From Sphingomonadales bacterium (GTDB lineage Bacteria; Pseudomonadota; Alphaproteobacteria; Sphingomonadales; Sphingomonadaceae), in contig JAAURJ010000005.1 in the NCBI GenBank assembly GCA_012032285.1, positions 1 through 64,000 on the forward strand: a DNA stretch of 64,000 bases, given 5' to 3'. How positions within the stretch are numbered: the stretch's first letter is position 1; every line of letters begins with the position of its first letter. The notes under the pieces are model-generated. The model was given only the letters and a program-made list of their open reading frames with translations, was not told where the DNA came from and searched no databases. This document shows positions 1-10,267 of the stretch, piece after piece. The position numbers and the translations under genes are program-made.

Positions 1-943
1 GACCCGCCATTTCCTGAACCTGTCCGATGCGGGCGGCGATGCGATTGCGGCGATGATAAATGATGCCATCGACCGCAAGGCGCTCGCGTGTGAAGCGGAC
101 GGGACCGCATGGCCAAAGGGCAGGGCGGACGCCGATGCGCCGCTGGCTGGCCGCACGCTCGCCATGATCTTTGAGAAAAACTCCACGCGCACGCGCACGT
201 CGTTTGAAATGGCGATGAAGCAATTGGGCGGGGACAGCATCTTCATGGCGGGGGACCAGATGCAACTGGGCCGCGGTGAAAGCATATCCGACACGGCACG
301 GGTTCTTTCGCGCTATGTCGATGCCATCATGATCCGCACCGATGACCATGCTAAGATTGAGGAAATGGCGCATTATGCCACCGTGCCGGTGATCAATGGC
401 CTGACCGATCTGTCGCACCCATGCCAGATTGTCGCCGATATGTTGACCATGATCGAACATGGCAAGGCGCTGCCGGGGCTGGAATTGGCCTGGCTGGGCG
501 ATGGCAATAATGTGCTGAATTCGATAATCGAAGCGGCGGGCCTGATGAAATTCAATGTCCGCATCGCTGTCCCGGAAGGCTATGATCAGGATATTGCCTT
601 TGTCGATCAGGCCCAAGCGGCCGGCGCAGGCATAACGATCACCCGCGATGCGGCCGAGGCGGTATCGGCGGCAGATATGGTGGTCACCGATACCTGGATC
701 AGCATGGGGCAGGAAAATACCCATAATAAACTTGCCGCGATGATGCCTTATCAGGTGAATGACACGCTAATGGCACGGGCAAAGATGGATGCGAAATTTC
801 TCCATTGTCTGCCTGCGCACCGTGGTGAAGAGGCAACGGACAGCGTGCTCGACGGGGCGCAATCACTGATCTGGGATGAGGCGGAAAACCGGCTTCACGC
901 GCAAAAATCCATCCTGCTATGGTGCTTTGGAATGCTCGCATAA
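1..943 (+). CDS. argF: Ornithine carbamoyltransferase (5' end cut by window)
   Basis: Transfers the carbamoyl group of carbamoyl phosphate to ornithine to make citrulline in arginine biosynthesis, in the cytoplasm. The frame is open from base 2 and reads [12 protein letters not shown], so base 1 is probably the G of the ATG and only two bases are missing. Visible family motifs are the carbamoyl-phosphate loop [12 protein letters not shown], then HPCQIVADM, and the ornithine-binding [10 protein letters not shown] near the C-terminus. Length (about 313 aa) is normal. The ORF track starts at an internal ATG at 53, which would lose the N-terminal helix. The stop overlaps the next start as TAATG, implying translational coupling to hslO. 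Confidence 0.96.
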   Translation, partial: TRHFLNLSDAGGDAIAAMINDAIDRKALACEADGTAWPKGRADADAPLAGRTLAMIFEKNSTRTRTSFEMAMKQLGGDSIFMAGDQMQLGRGESISDTARVLSRYVDAIMIRTDDHAKIEEMAHYATVPVINGLTDLSHPCQIVADMLTMIEHGKALPGLELAWLGDGNNVLNSIIEAAGLMKFNVRIAVPEGYDQDIAFVDQAQAAGAGITITRDAAEAVSAADMVVTDTWISMGQENTHNKLAAMMPYQVNDTLMARAKMDAKFLHCLPAHRGEEATDSVLDGAQSLIWDEAENRLHAQKSILLWCFGMLA

Positions 944-1875
944 TGGCGGAGCAATCCGAAACCCTGTCTGATCAGCCTTTGGCTTTTTCGATTCCGGCCC
1001 GCCATGCGCGGGGTCGGATCGTGCGGCTGGATAGGGTTTTGAACGAGATTTTAGCGGCGCATAAATATCCGCCGCTAGTGGAAAAAACATTGGCCGAAGC
1101 GCTGGTGCTGGCGGCGCTTTTGGGTTCGGCAATTAAGGATGATGAAGGGCAGTTAACGCTTCAGGCGCAGACCGAGGAGGGCGCGATCGACCTGTTGGCT
1201 TGCGATTACAAGGATGGGGCACTGCGTGGTTATGTGAAGCATGACCCGGCGAAGCTTGCCATGCTGCCTGCTGATGCGACGCTGTTCGGTTTGTTCGGTA
1301 AAGGCTATCTGGCGATCACTTTTGACCGCAAAGTGCCGGCAGAACAAGGCAGCGGCCGTTATCAGGGTATCGTCCCATTGGAAGGCGATAGCCTGTCGTC
1401 TGCGGCGGAACATTATTTTATTCAATCGGAACAGATACCGACTCTGATCCGTGTGGCTATTGGTCATGTGGATGGGCCGGACGGGCCGCGCTGTATTGCA
1501 GGCGGTATCATGTTGCAACATCTGGCCGATGGCGAAGAAGGGCGGGAGCGGCTTCATGTCCGACTCGACCATCCCGAATGGGACCATGTCGCGATATTGG
1601 CGGGCAGTATAAAGGCCGAAGAGCTGACCAAAGCGGCGCTGCCTATGGAGGAAATTGTCTGGCGGCTGTTCCATGAAGAGGATCAGGTGCGGATCAGCAC
1701 CGCAAGCGCGATATATAAGGGATGCCGCTGCGACCCTGCGCATATCCGCGATGTCATTGCCCGCTTTGCCGCCGACGAACGAGCCGATATGGCGGAGGAT
1801 GACGGCAATATCACGGTGAATTGCGAATTTTGCTCGCGCCAATTCCCGATCAGCCTAGTCAGTTTTGATAATTAA
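943..1875 (+). CDS. hslO: Redox-regulated chaperone Hsp33
   Basis: Cytoplasmic holdase activated by oxidation, protecting proteins from aggregation under oxidative stress. The C-terminal zinc-binding redox switch is complete: a CxC (GCRCDPAH) followed about 50 residues later by CxxC (CEFCSRQF), as in the family. About 310 aa is slightly longer than E. coli Hsp33. I chose the ATG at 943, which overlaps the argF stop, over the track's ATG at 919; the extra eight residues (MVLWNARI) lie inside argF and look like read-through. The argF-hslO pairing is common in Sphingomonadales (general knowledge). Confidence 0.95.
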   Translation: MAEQSETLSDQPLAFSIPARHARGRIVRLDRVLNEILAAHKYPPLVEKTLAEALVLAALLGSAIKDDEGQLTLQAQTEEGAIDLLACDYKDGALRGYVKHDPAKLAMLPADATLFGLFGKGYLAITFDRKVPAEQGSGRYQGIVPLEGDSLSSAAEHYFIQSEQIPTLIRVAIGHVDGPDGPRCIAGGIMLQHLADGEEGRERLHVRLDHPEWDHVAILAGSIKAEELTKAALPMEEIVWRLFHEEDQVRISTASAIYKGCRCDPAHIRDVIARFAADERADMAEDDGNITVNCEFCSRQFPISLVSFDN

Positions 1876-2041
1876 GCGGTTTGTCGATTCGTCGAAAATA
1901 GCTGGGCGAACGGTATTTCATCGTTCATATACCACAATTAGTCGCAATAATTGTCACAATCTCGCCCAAAATGGCCGATATAAGAAGGACAATAAAAGAC
2001 GGGTCGCCGCTTAAAAAAATTTGGAAGTGGCATGGGATTTT

Positions 2042-2458
2042 ATGAAAAAAGCAGCAAAATTTCTGATCTTGGTCCTATCGGTATCGGGTTTTGGAGCCGG
2101 TGCCGCTCTTGCACTGGCGCAAGGGGAGGCAGCCAATTTGCTCTCCTCTTTGGAACCTGGCTTGTGGCAGTTTAAGGCGGTTGGCGGCGGTGCGCCCGGA
2201 ACACCAGTACGGCAGCTTTGTGTTAAGAATACTGGTAAATTGGTGCAGATTCAGCACGGTGTGCGGCCGTGCGACCATTATGTAGTGCGCGGCAATGCGG
2301 CGACGTTGACGGTTAGCTATAGCTGCAAGGGTGCAGGGCAGGGACTGACCTCTATTCGTAAGGAATCATCGCGGCTGATTCATATCGATTCGCAAGGGAT
2401 TTCGGGCAATGGCCCCTTTTCCTTCACCGTCGAGGGGCGGCGCACCGGACCGTGCTGA
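2042..2458 (+). CDS. Small secreted protein, DUF3617-like
   Basis: 138 aa with a clear Sec signal: MKKAAKFL, a hydrophobic stretch, then cleavage near ALALAQ. The mature part begins LLSSLEPGLWQFK, resembling the start of DUF3617 proteins (usually LKPGLWE), and carries cysteines that could form disulfides (QLCVK, RPCDHY, YSCKG, terminal GPC). The function is unknown; a periplasmic or surface location is likely. The start at 2042 gives a proper signal peptide, while the upstream ATG at 2021 would add MEVAWDF before the lysines. It stands alone between hslO and the convergent TonB receptor. Family assignment is tentative. Confidence 0.7.
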   Translation: MKKAAKFLILVLSVSGFGAGAALALAQGEAANLLSSLEPGLWQFKAVGGGAPGTPVRQLCVKNTGKLVQIQHGVRPCDHYVVRGNAATLTVSYSCKGAGQGLTSIRKESSRLIHIDSQGISGNGPFSFTVEGRRTGPC

Positions 2459-2573
2459 TCGCAATTCAAAAACCGCTTAACGCATAATTAACTATATCGG
2501 GGTAAACAAAGATCAGTCTTTGTGAACTCCTTCATTTAGGCTTTCCTCCCTTTGGGCCGAAACGCCCTAAACT

Positions 2574-2600
2574 GGGCCGCCCGTCACCGACGAGCGGCCC
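2574..2600 (-). terminator. Hairpin downstream of the TonB receptor
   Basis: GGGCCGC (2574-2580) pairs perfectly with GCGGCCC (2594-2600) across a 13-nt loop. On the minus strand it follows the receptor stop by about 18 bp and is followed by AGTTT, a weak U-run. A second small hairpin (TTTGGGC/GCCCTAAA, about 2551-2571) lies next to it, so the convergent pair of genes is probably separated by a bidirectional terminator. Confidence 0.55.
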
Positions 2601-2617
2601 GTTTGTTATTCGGACTA

Positions 2618-5523
2618 TTAAAAACCCAGCTTTATACCCAACCGGTAAATCCGGCCCAGCGGGTTGCCGACAACGGATTATAACCCAATGGAACGCGGGC
2701 TTCGGATGCTTGCTCATCGGTGAAATTTTCGATCCCGAACTGCAATTGTGCATCCACCGCCTGAATGGGCAGGTCATAGGCGGCTTGGAAATCATGCTGG
2801 ATATAGCTTTCAATTTCCCGCCCAAAATTGGTCGAGCCAAAATTGGTGGTGGCGCATGGTGCTGGAAGCGCAGGGCATCGTTCGTCGCGGACACCATCAA
2901 TATATTTAACGCCGTAACGCAGGTTCAGCCCGGCAATATTGAAATTGGCATAAGCATTGCCGCGCCAAGGCGATATGGTGCCGGGCAACCTGTCGAGATT
3001 GGCAAGGCCGACCGCATCAAAGCCGGGGCGAAGCAGCGCTCCGTTCAGCATGAAATCGCCGACCTTATAGGTCAGGATATGGCTGGCACTCGCACCAAGG
3101 CTTAGCTTGCCATTGCCAATGTCGGTTTTGAAGCTGATGTCAAAATCAAGACCGGTGGTCTTTGTTTTGGGACCGTTCACCCACTGCGTAAAGATGCGCG
3201 AGATGTTGAGGCCGGTTGTTGTCCCCTGCACACAGGCACCGCCGTCAAAAGTGATCAGCGAGGCAAAAGGGTTGGAACAATTGGCAAGCCCGCCCGCCAC
3301 CGGCACGACATTGCTGGCAATTGCCTGCGCATCGGTGGTGGTGATTTCTTCTTTGAAATCAAAGCTCCAATAATCGGCGGAGAAGGTGAAGCCGCCAAAG
3401 GTCACAATCGCGCCTACATTGTAGGTAAAGGCGGTTTCCGGCCCCAAATCGTTCGGGTTACCGGCAATATCAACCGCCTTAAAGTTGTCAGATGCAGCGC
3501 TAATCGCCGCCAGCGTTGTCACCGCATTATTGGAAACCTGGCTGGCGAGTGGCGCTCGGAATGTTGTGCCCACCGATCCGCGCAGGACAAGGAAGTCGGT
3601 TGGTTCCCAGCGAAGCGAAGCTTTGGGATTGAAAGTGGATCCGATCGACCCGCCATAGCTTTCAAACCGGGCGGCGGCGGACGCTTCCAATCTTTCCGTT
3701 ATCGGCACATTCACTTCGGCAAAAGTGGCCCAGACATCCTGTTGCAGGGCTTCGGGCCGCGATCCGCCAAGGAAAATGAACGAACCGGCCCCTTCCAACG
3801 GTCCGCCAATACAGCTTTGGTCGCCCAAAATGACGCAAGGGTTAATATCCAAATTGGATTCCGTACGCAGCGGCCGCGACAGCGTATCAGTTTTACGATA
3901 TTGTGCACCCGCCGCCCAGCCAACCGGCCCGCCGCCCAGATCAAGGCCAAATTCGCCCGAAAAGACAAGGTCGGCAACAAAGCTTTCTTCGGTTTCTTCA
4001 ACACCGTTGGTGACTTGCAGATATTCCACCAATGCGACGGAATTTTCATTGCCCGGCACATAAAAAGGATTGGTCAGGCCCAGCGCCGGATTGCCGGCAC
4101 CCGCATTGGAAAAAGGGTTGAACCACAAACATCCGCCCGCGCCCGGCGTTCCGGTGGCGGGATCACAATCGGGTCCGCCAAGGCCGTTCAACGCATTTTG
4201 AAGTCGGCTGCCGACAATGCCGGGCGAGCTGCGGCGCCGTTCATAATTGGCCCATGTCAGGTATAGTTGGCCGCGCAGCGTATCGGAAAAATCCTTCTCA
4301 AACCCGCCCGACAGGCGGTAAGCCCTATTATTTGCGGTCTGCCGTCCCGATCCGCGTTCGTCGCGCGGGTTGCCCAAATTGCCGAACGGCCGCCATAAAA
4401 ATATGCCTATGGGCGCGGTCGGCGGTGTTATGCCCAACTGGTTGGCAAAAACAATTGCACCGGGGTTACTGGGCGATACGGTAAAGCCGCCGCCCAGCCG
4501 TGCCCCGCCCGGCCCTTGCAGCGGGGGATAGCCCGGCGATGTGCCGATGCTGTTCATATCGGTTTGCACATAGGTCGCTTCCCCATGGAATTTCAGGCTG
4601 TCGGAAAGCTGCACATCGCCTTGCAAATAGGCTTGATAAATATCGGTTTCTTCGATCAGATTGTCAAAGGGTATGAAGCTGAACCGGCACACGCCGCCAT
4701 CCTGTGTTCCGCCGGTTTGATTACAACCGAAATCGGGGCGTGCGCCAACGCCGGGGATGATGAACAGGCCCGGCGTGCCCAGCGCGGACCAAGCCGACGG
4801 GTTAACCGCATAGGGTTGGAACCCGTAATCACGCTCGGTTGTGGGTAATTCGGACCGGTGCTGCCACCCGAAACCAGCCATGATATTGGCATCACCAAAT
4901 TGGCCGCCCGCAAGGATGGATGCGGTATAATTGCCGTCCGATCCCTTTATGATTTCATAATCGCCCTTTGCCTCAACACCTTCGAAACCCGATTTGGTGA
5001 CGAAATTGGCAACCCCGGCAATCGCGTCCGATCCATAGGTTGCCGCCGCGCCATCCTTCAAAATTTCCACCCGGTCGAGTGCAAAGAGCGGGATCGCGTT
5101 GGTGTCGCCAAATCCGCCGCCTACTGCGCCGGGGGCCGTCAATGTCCGTCTGCCGTTAAACAGCACCAGCGTCCGTGTCGGGCCAAGTCCGCGCAGGTTG
5201 ATCGACCCAAATCCTTGATTGGCCTGCGCATTGGTCGAAAACTGGTTACTATCGCCCAGCACGCTGCCCACTTGCGGCAGGTCTTTGATGAATTCGAGCG
5301 GAGAAGATACGCCGGCGCTGTCCAAATCTTCGGACCGGAAAGTATCTACGGGCTGTGCCGCATCTTCTGGCGTGCCGCGGATGAAGGATCCGGTCACGAC
5401 AATAATTTTCTCCTCAGGAGCATTGTCTTCCGCATCCTGGGCAAAGGCCAAATTTGGGGTTAAAATCAAGCCGAGGGCCAATGCACCCATGGCGCAATTA
5501 TTGCGTAAAATAGTATTTTTCAC
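2618..5523 (-). CDS. TonB-dependent receptor, 3' end frameshifted
   Basis: Outer-membrane beta-barrel transporter energised by TonB; substrate unknown. Signal peptide MKNTILRNN...LAFAQD, a TonB-box-like EEKIIVVTGS, a plug domain with INLRGLGPTRTLVLFNGRR, then the barrel. I start at GTG 5523, seven bases after GGAGGA, rather than the track's TTG at 5538, which lies before the ribosome site. The open frame stops at 2632 with the atypical ending WAGFTGWV. Shifting frame near 2676-2690 gives SVVGNPLGRIYRLGIKLGF and a stop at 2618, a classic receptor C-terminus with terminal Phe needed for barrel insertion. A one-base error or mutation is the likely cause. Confidence 0.9.
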
Positions 5524-5692
5524 AGCACTTCCTCCCAATTTGTCCGGTTATTTTCACCGAACGTTACGGTCCCGGATTGTTTCCGGAATTCTAAAATTTG
5601 ATCGCATTTTGCTATTGTTTATGACGGTTAGTCAAGGGCAGCCCAAAATAAGCTATCCGCAAACCCATGGCTTTGACTGCTTTTACAGTGTG

Positions 5693-6877
5693 TTAAAAGG
5701 CCGAAATCCCTGTCACCGCCCGGCCCAAAATCAAGGCATGGACATCATGTGTGCCTTCATAAGTGTTCACCGTTTCCAGATTGGCGGCGTGGCGGATCAC
5801 CTGATATTCTTCGCTAATGCCATTGCCGCCATGCATATCGCGGGCGGTTCTGGCTATGTCGAGCGCCCTGCCGACATTATTGCGTTTGATGATGGAGATC
5901 ATATCGGGCGCGAACCGCCCTTCCTCCATCAACCGGCCCACGCGTAAAGATGCTTGCAGACCAAGCGCGATGTCGGTCATCATATCGGCGAGCTTTTTCT
6001 GGTAAAGCTGTGTTGCGGCGATCGGACGGCCGAATTGATGCCGGTCCAATCCATATTGCCGCGCGGCGTGTAAGCAAAATTCCGCCGCGCCCATCGCGCC
6101 CCAGCTGATCCCATAACGCGCCCGGTTCAGGCATCCAAATGGCCCCTTCAGTCCCTGCACATCGGGCAATAGCGCATCCTCGCCGACTTCAACCCCGTCC
6201 ATTACGATCATGCCGGTGGTCGATGCCCGCAGCGACAATTTGCCTTCAATTTTGGGAGCAGAAAGGCCCTTCATGCCTTTTTCAAGAATAAAGCCGCGAA
6301 TCCCGCCGCCATGCGCTTCGCTTTTGGCCCAGACAACAAAGACATCGGCAAAGGGGGCGTTGGAAATCCATGTCTTGCTACCGCTGATCACATAGCCGCC
6401 ATCCACTTGTCTCGCCGTGGTTTTCATGCCCGCAGGATCGCTGCCCGCATCGGGTTCGGTCAGGCCAAAGCAGCCAATGAGCGTGCCCGCCGCAAGACCG
6501 GGCAGATATTTGCGCCGTTGTTCCTCGCTGCCATAAGCATAGATGGGATACATGACGAGTGAGCTTTGCACAGACGCCATGGATCGGTATCCGGAATCCA
6601 CCCGCTCAATCTCCCGCGCGATCAGGCCATATGCGACATAGCCTGCCCCCGCACCGCCATATTGTGCGGGCACGGTCGCGCCGAGCAGCCCGGCCTGTCC
6701 CATCATCGGGAACAGTTCCGGCGCACAGGTTTCCTCGCGGTAGGCAGCGATAACGCGGGGTTGCAATTCGCTTTGTGCAAATCCATGCGCAGCGTCGCGG
6801 ATCATCCGCTCCTCTTCGGTTAGCTGATCCTCAAGGTAAAATGGGTCCGCCCAGTCAAAGGAAGTCATGCCCGCCAT
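5693..6877 (-). CDS. gcdH: Glutaryl-CoA dehydrogenase (acyl-CoA dehydrogenase family)
   Basis: FAD enzyme that oxidatively decarboxylates glutaryl-CoA to crotonyl-CoA in lysine, tryptophan and benzoate breakdown. 394 aa. Motifs: the FAD/substrate stretch [26 protein letters not shown], and the C-terminal [17 protein letters not shown] with the catalytic Glu of the glutaryl/short-chain group. The start at ATG 6877 has AGGAG eight bases upstream; the track's GTG at 6904 precedes this ribosome site. It lies after the short-chain dehydrogenase on the same strand with a hairpin between them. Assignment to glutaryl-CoA rather than another acyl-CoA rests on the C-terminal motif. Confidence 0.88.
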   Translation of the reverse strand: MAGMTSFDWADPFYLEDQLTEEERMIRDAAHGFAQSELQPRVIAAYREETCAPELFPMMGQAGLLGATVPAQYGGAGAGYVAYGLIAREIERVDSGYRSMASVQSSLVMYPIYAYGSEEQRRKYLPGLAAGTLIGCFGLTEPDAGSDPAGMKTTARQVDGGYVISGSKTWISNAPFADVFVVWAKSEAHGGGIRGFILEKGMKGLSAPKIEGKLSLRASTTGMIVMDGVEVGEDALLPDVQGLKGPFGCLNRARYGISWGAMGAAEFCLHAARQYGLDRHQFGRPIAATQLYQKKLADMMTDIALGLQASLRVGRLMEEGRFAPDMISIIKRNNVGRALDIARTARDMHGGNGISEEYQVIRHAANLETVNTYEGTHDVHALILGRAVTGISAF

Positions 6878-6907
6878 CAGAGTCGCTCCTGCCTCGTTAA
6901 ACACGAA

Positions 6908-6951
6908 AACCGGTTAGGCTTTTCCGCTGATGCGGGCAAGCCCAACCGGTT
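6908..6951 (-). terminator. Long inverted repeat between SDR gene and gcdH
   Basis: AACCGGTT occurs at 6908-6915 and 6944-6951, and the pairing extends inward (AGGCTT with AAGCCC). This makes a stem of about 14 bp with a short loop. On the minus strand it is followed by GGTTTTCG. It may terminate the SDR transcript or act as an attenuator before gcdH, which starts only 31 bp further on. Confidence 0.55.
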
Positions 6952-6982
6952 ACATTTGCATCATTGCTGTTTGCGGCGCGGG

Positions 6983-7884
6983 TTAACCCAGCGCTTGCAG
7001 CGCCTTCATCACCGCCATCGATTGTTCGGCGCCCGATTGCGGTACAGTTTCGCCATTGCGGTCGATAATTTTGTCAAAGGCCGCGGCGACGCCTTCGGGA
7101 TTACGCTGATCTTCGGGCAGAGCGATGCCCGGTGTCATGGTAACATAAGCTGCGTGATATGCGCCTGCACCCGCGCCGATGATCATATTGGTCGGCGCAT
7201 CTTCACTGACAAGATATAGGGCAGCCGGAGCCACATTTTCGGGAGTGAATTTGTCGAACAATTCAGCCGGGAAAATATCTTCGGTCATTCGCGTTCCGGC
7301 AACCGGCGCAATAGTGTTGCATTTGATATTATATTTCGCACCTTCCAAATAGAGCGTTTTGGTAAGACCGGCCAGCCCCAGCTTTGCTGCGCCATAATTG
7401 GCTTGGCCGAAATTGCCATATAATCCGGTTGACGAGGCGGTCATCAATATGCGGCCATAAGCCTGTTCGCGCATGATGTCCCAAACCGCTTTGGTGCAAT
7501 TGGCTGATCCGTTCAAATGGACATCGACGACCAGTTTGAAATCTTCCGGCTCCATTTTGGCAAAGCTTTTGTCGCGCAAATGCCGGCATTGTTGATCAGG
7601 ATATGGACGCCGCCCCATTCTTCCTTTGTCTTTGCGACCATTTCCACCATCTGTTGATATTCGGTGACGCTGCCGCCATTGGACATGGCGGTTCCGCCCT
7701 CGGCCCTGATTTCTTCAACGACTTTCAGCGCGGCATCGCTATGGCCGGTGCCATCACGGGCGCCGCCCAGATCGTTGACAACAACTTTCGCTCCGCGCCG
7801 GGCAAGTTCCAACGCATATGCGCGGCCCAGCCCGCCGCCTGCGCCCGTTACAATGGCGACTTTGTCCGTAAAACTAATGGTCAT
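6983..7884 (-). CDS. Short-chain dehydrogenase (3-hydroxyacyl-CoA dehydrogenase type), frameshifted
   Basis: NAD-dependent oxidoreductase resembling the dehydrogenase domain of multifunctional beta-oxidation enzymes. N-terminal half: [17 protein letters not shown] (TGxxxGxG cofactor motif), [18 protein letters not shown]-terminal half: the Ser-Tyr-Lys catalytic set in [21 protein letters not shown], then [14 protein letters not shown]. The halves lie in different frames (track ORFs ending at 7513 and 6983). Adding one base to the AAA run at 7578-7580 restores [14 protein letters not shown], exactly the family sequence. The start at ATG 7884 has AGGAG upstream. About 300 aa when repaired. Probably involved in fatty-acid or acyl-CoA metabolism with gcdH; the exact substrate is unknown. 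Confidence 0.85.
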
Positions 7885-8011
7885 GGGAGATCTCCTGCGA
7901 TTATGATATGGGCCATTATGGCCATCTGACATTATGATTTGATTCATGACATGAGCTTTACGTTTACGCAAGCGTAAAGCGCCGGGTGGCGCAGGCTATT
8001 TCAAAATTATG

Positions 8012-8051
8012 CTGTCACAAAACCGAAATCTTATGGTCATTATCGAGTCAC
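8012..8051 (+). promoter_or_regulatory. Pho box upstream of the porin gene
   Basis: Four half-sites recur exactly every 11 bp: TGTCAC (8013), CGAAAT (8024), GGTCAT (8035) and AGTCAC (8046). PhoB dimers bind direct repeats of TGTCA-like hexamers with 11-bp periodicity, so this array, 55 bp before the porin start and with phoB in the neighbourhood, is very likely a PhoB-activated promoter. Binding is inferred, not shown. Confidence 0.75.
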
Positions 8052-8105
8052 AGAAATGCTTTCTAGGCGTCATCATTATTCAACCATTAAGCGGGAAGCT
8101 AAATA

Positions 8106-9421
8106 ATGAAGTTTCGCAAATCACTTTTAATCTGCTCGGCGCTGGTCGCCTTTCCTCATGCTGCGCAGGCCCAGGACAGCAACAGCGAGTTAGAGGCGCT
8201 ACGCGCCGAAGTCGCCGCGCTCAAAGAACAATTGGCGGCGGTTGCGGCCAAGGTCGATGATGCTGCCAAGGCGAAGGACAAAAAAAGTACGGCGCCCGAA
8301 GTCAAATGGAAGGGTGCGCCAGAATTGGAAGGCGAGGGCGGATGGAGCTTCAAACCGCGCGGCCGTTTGCTTTTTGATGCCGCCAATGTGTCGGCACCGT
8401 CTGCGATCAATGATCGGGGACTTGGTTTTTCCAACGAGCTGCGCCGTGCCCGTTTGGGAGTGCAAGGAACCATTCCAGGTGGTTTTGGCTATAAATTCGA
8501 AGCCGATATTGCCAGCGGGGAGGCGGAAATCACTGACGCGCTTTTCGATTATAGCCATAAAGGCCTGACCGTTACCGTGGGTCAGCATAATAATTTCCAA
8601 TCATTGGAAGAATTGTCGAGTAGCAACGACACCAGCTTTATGGAACGTTCGGCCTTTACCGATGCCTTTGGTTTTGAACGGCGGGTCGGGGTATCGGTGC
8701 AATATGGCGCCGGCAATATTCTGGCGCAGGGCGGTGTGTTCACCGACAATATCGGCGACCTTAGCAGTGATGAAAATAACAGTATCGGTGTTGATGGCCG
8801 GTTATTGTTCATGCCGAAACTGGGCAATGCGCAGCTGCATTTCGGCGGCAGTGTGCATTTGCGGGAATTGAATGATTCGGCCGTGACTGTGCGCTATCGC
8901 CAGCGCCCCCTAGTCCACAGCACCGATACGCGTTTCATTGATACCGGCAATATCAGCGCCACGTCGGAAACCAGCTACGGCCTTGAAGCTGCCCTGATTT
9001 CTGGACGTTTCCACGCCGCCGCCGAAGGCCATTGGTTGAATGTTGCCCGCACAGGGGTCAATATTGCCGATGCCAATTTCTTTGGCGGATCATTAGAAGG
9101 CGGTGTGTTCCTGACCAATGATACACGCAGTTATAAGGGCGGTATTTTCAGATCAATTAAAGTCAAAAATCCTGTCGGAAAGGGCGGTTTTGGTGCGTTG
9201 CAATTCAACGTTCGTTATGACTATCTCGACCTGAATGATGGCCCGATTGTGGGCGGAAAGCAAAATGGCTATCAGGCGTCCTTAATCTGGACACCCATTG
9301 ATTATGTGCGTTTCATGATCAACTATGCCAAAATGGACTATAGCGATGCTGTCATTGCCGCTGGCACAGACCGTGATTATTCGGTGGATGTGGTCGCGCC
9401 CGGGCGCAGCTTACTTTTTGA
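8106..9421 (+). CDS. Phosphate-selective porin (OprO/OprP family), 3' end frameshifted
   Basis: Outer-membrane channel for phosphate or polyphosphate. Signal peptide ending AAQAQDS, then a coiled coil of about 35 residues (SELEALRAEVAALKEQL) typical of the periplasmic trimerisation segment in this family, then a barrel with RRARLGVQGTIPGGFGYKFE. The track ORF runs to 9521, but its tail crosses a strong terminator hairpin. A one-base deletion near 9394-9398 (GTCGCGCC for GTCGGCGCC) would give VVGARAQLTF and a TGA at 9421, the standard porin ending with terminal Phe. A Pho box precedes it and the pst-pho operon faces it, supporting phosphate starvation control. GGGAAG serves as ribosome site. 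Confidence 0.87.
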
Positions 9422-9443
9422 TAACCCGACATATATCAACCAC

Positions 9444-9475
9444 AAAAAAGGCCGGGGGATTACCCGGCCTTTTTT
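9444..9475. terminator. Bidirectional intrinsic terminator, porin / phoB
   Basis: AAAAAA-GGCCGGG (9450-9456), loop GGATTA, CCCGGCC-TTTTTT (9463-9475). The perfect 7-bp GC stem is flanked by A6 and T6, so it works in both directions. It separates the porin gene from the convergent pst-pho operon, and its position inside the track's porin ORF shows that the ORF is artificially long. Confidence 0.9.
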
Positions 9476-9551
9476 GCTGCTGCCTGCAAAATTATTTGCA
9501 AAAAATACACGGCTCTTCTGATCCTGCACAATGCGGGATGGCGGTTAACCG

Positions 9552-10253
9552 TCAGGCGCTGTCCTGATCGAGTGAATAGCCAGCGGAACGGACGGTGCGG
9601 ATAATGTCGCGTTTATTGTCCGATCCTTCATTCATCGCCTTGCGCAGGCGGCGGATATGGACATCGACAGTGCGTATCTCAATATCGCTGTCATGTCCCC
9701 ATACCGCATCCAGCAGGCGTTCGCGTGAAAAGACGTGGCTGGGATATTCCAGAAAATGCTTAAGCAATCGATATTCGGTCGGGCCGAGCGCGACGGTTTT
9801 GCCGGCGCGTTTTACCTTATGCGCGACCGTATCCATTTCGACATCGGCAAAGCGCAACGTTTCTCCCGCCAATGCCGGACGAACCCGGCGCAGCACGGCA
9901 TTGGCGCGGGCCACAAGTTCACGCGGGGAAAAAGGTTTGGTCACATAATCATCCGCACCGATTTCAAGCCCGCGGATCCGGTCATCTTCTTCGCCCCGCG
10001 CGGTCAGCATGATGATCGGCACATTGGCGGTGGTATCCGCTTTGCGCAGTTGACGGCATACCTCAATCCCGGACAGATTTTCGATCATCCAGTCGAGCAA
10101 GACAATATCGGGTGTGCGTTCACGTGCAAGCAGCAGCGCCTCTTCCCCGTCGCTGGTTTGCCGGACATCAAATCCTTCCCGTTCAAAATGCCATTGGACC
10201 AGCTCGGCGAGCGCTGCGTCATCTTCCACCAGCAATAATTGGGCATTGGGCAT
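9552..10253 (-). CDS. phoB: Phosphate regulon response regulator PhoB
   Basis: OmpR-type transcription factor that activates phosphate-starvation genes. Receiver domain at residues 1-120 with acidic pocket VEDD, phosphoacceptor Asp in DIVLLDWMI, switch Thr in IIMLTARGEE and Lys in DYVTKPFSP. Winged-helix domain with GPTEYRLLKHFLEYP and the recognition region VDVHIRRLRKAM. Length 233 aa, as usual. The start at ATG 10253 begins MPNAQLLLVEDD; the track's longer version adds 23 residues overlapping the end of phoU. Last gene of the operon, 14 bp after phoU. A poly-A stretch precedes the ATG. Confidence 0.95.
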   Translation of the reverse strand: MPNAQLLLVEDDAALAELVQWHFEREGFDVRQTSDGEEALLLARERTPDIVLLDWMIENLSGIEVCRQLRKADTTANVPIIMLTARGEEDDRIRGLEIGADDYVTKPFSPRELVARANAVLRRVRPALAGETLRFADVEMDTVAHKVKRAGKTVALGPTEYRLLKHFLEYPSHVFSRERLLDAVWGHDSDIEIRTVDVHIRRLRKAMNEGSDNKRDIIRTVRSAGYSLDQDSA

Positions 10254-10267
10254 TTTTTTTGATCCTA

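Noticed and set aside
7578-7580. Programmed ribosomal frameshift in the SDR gene
   Set aside because: The same pattern appears in a dozen unrelated genes, so a common technical cause is more likely.
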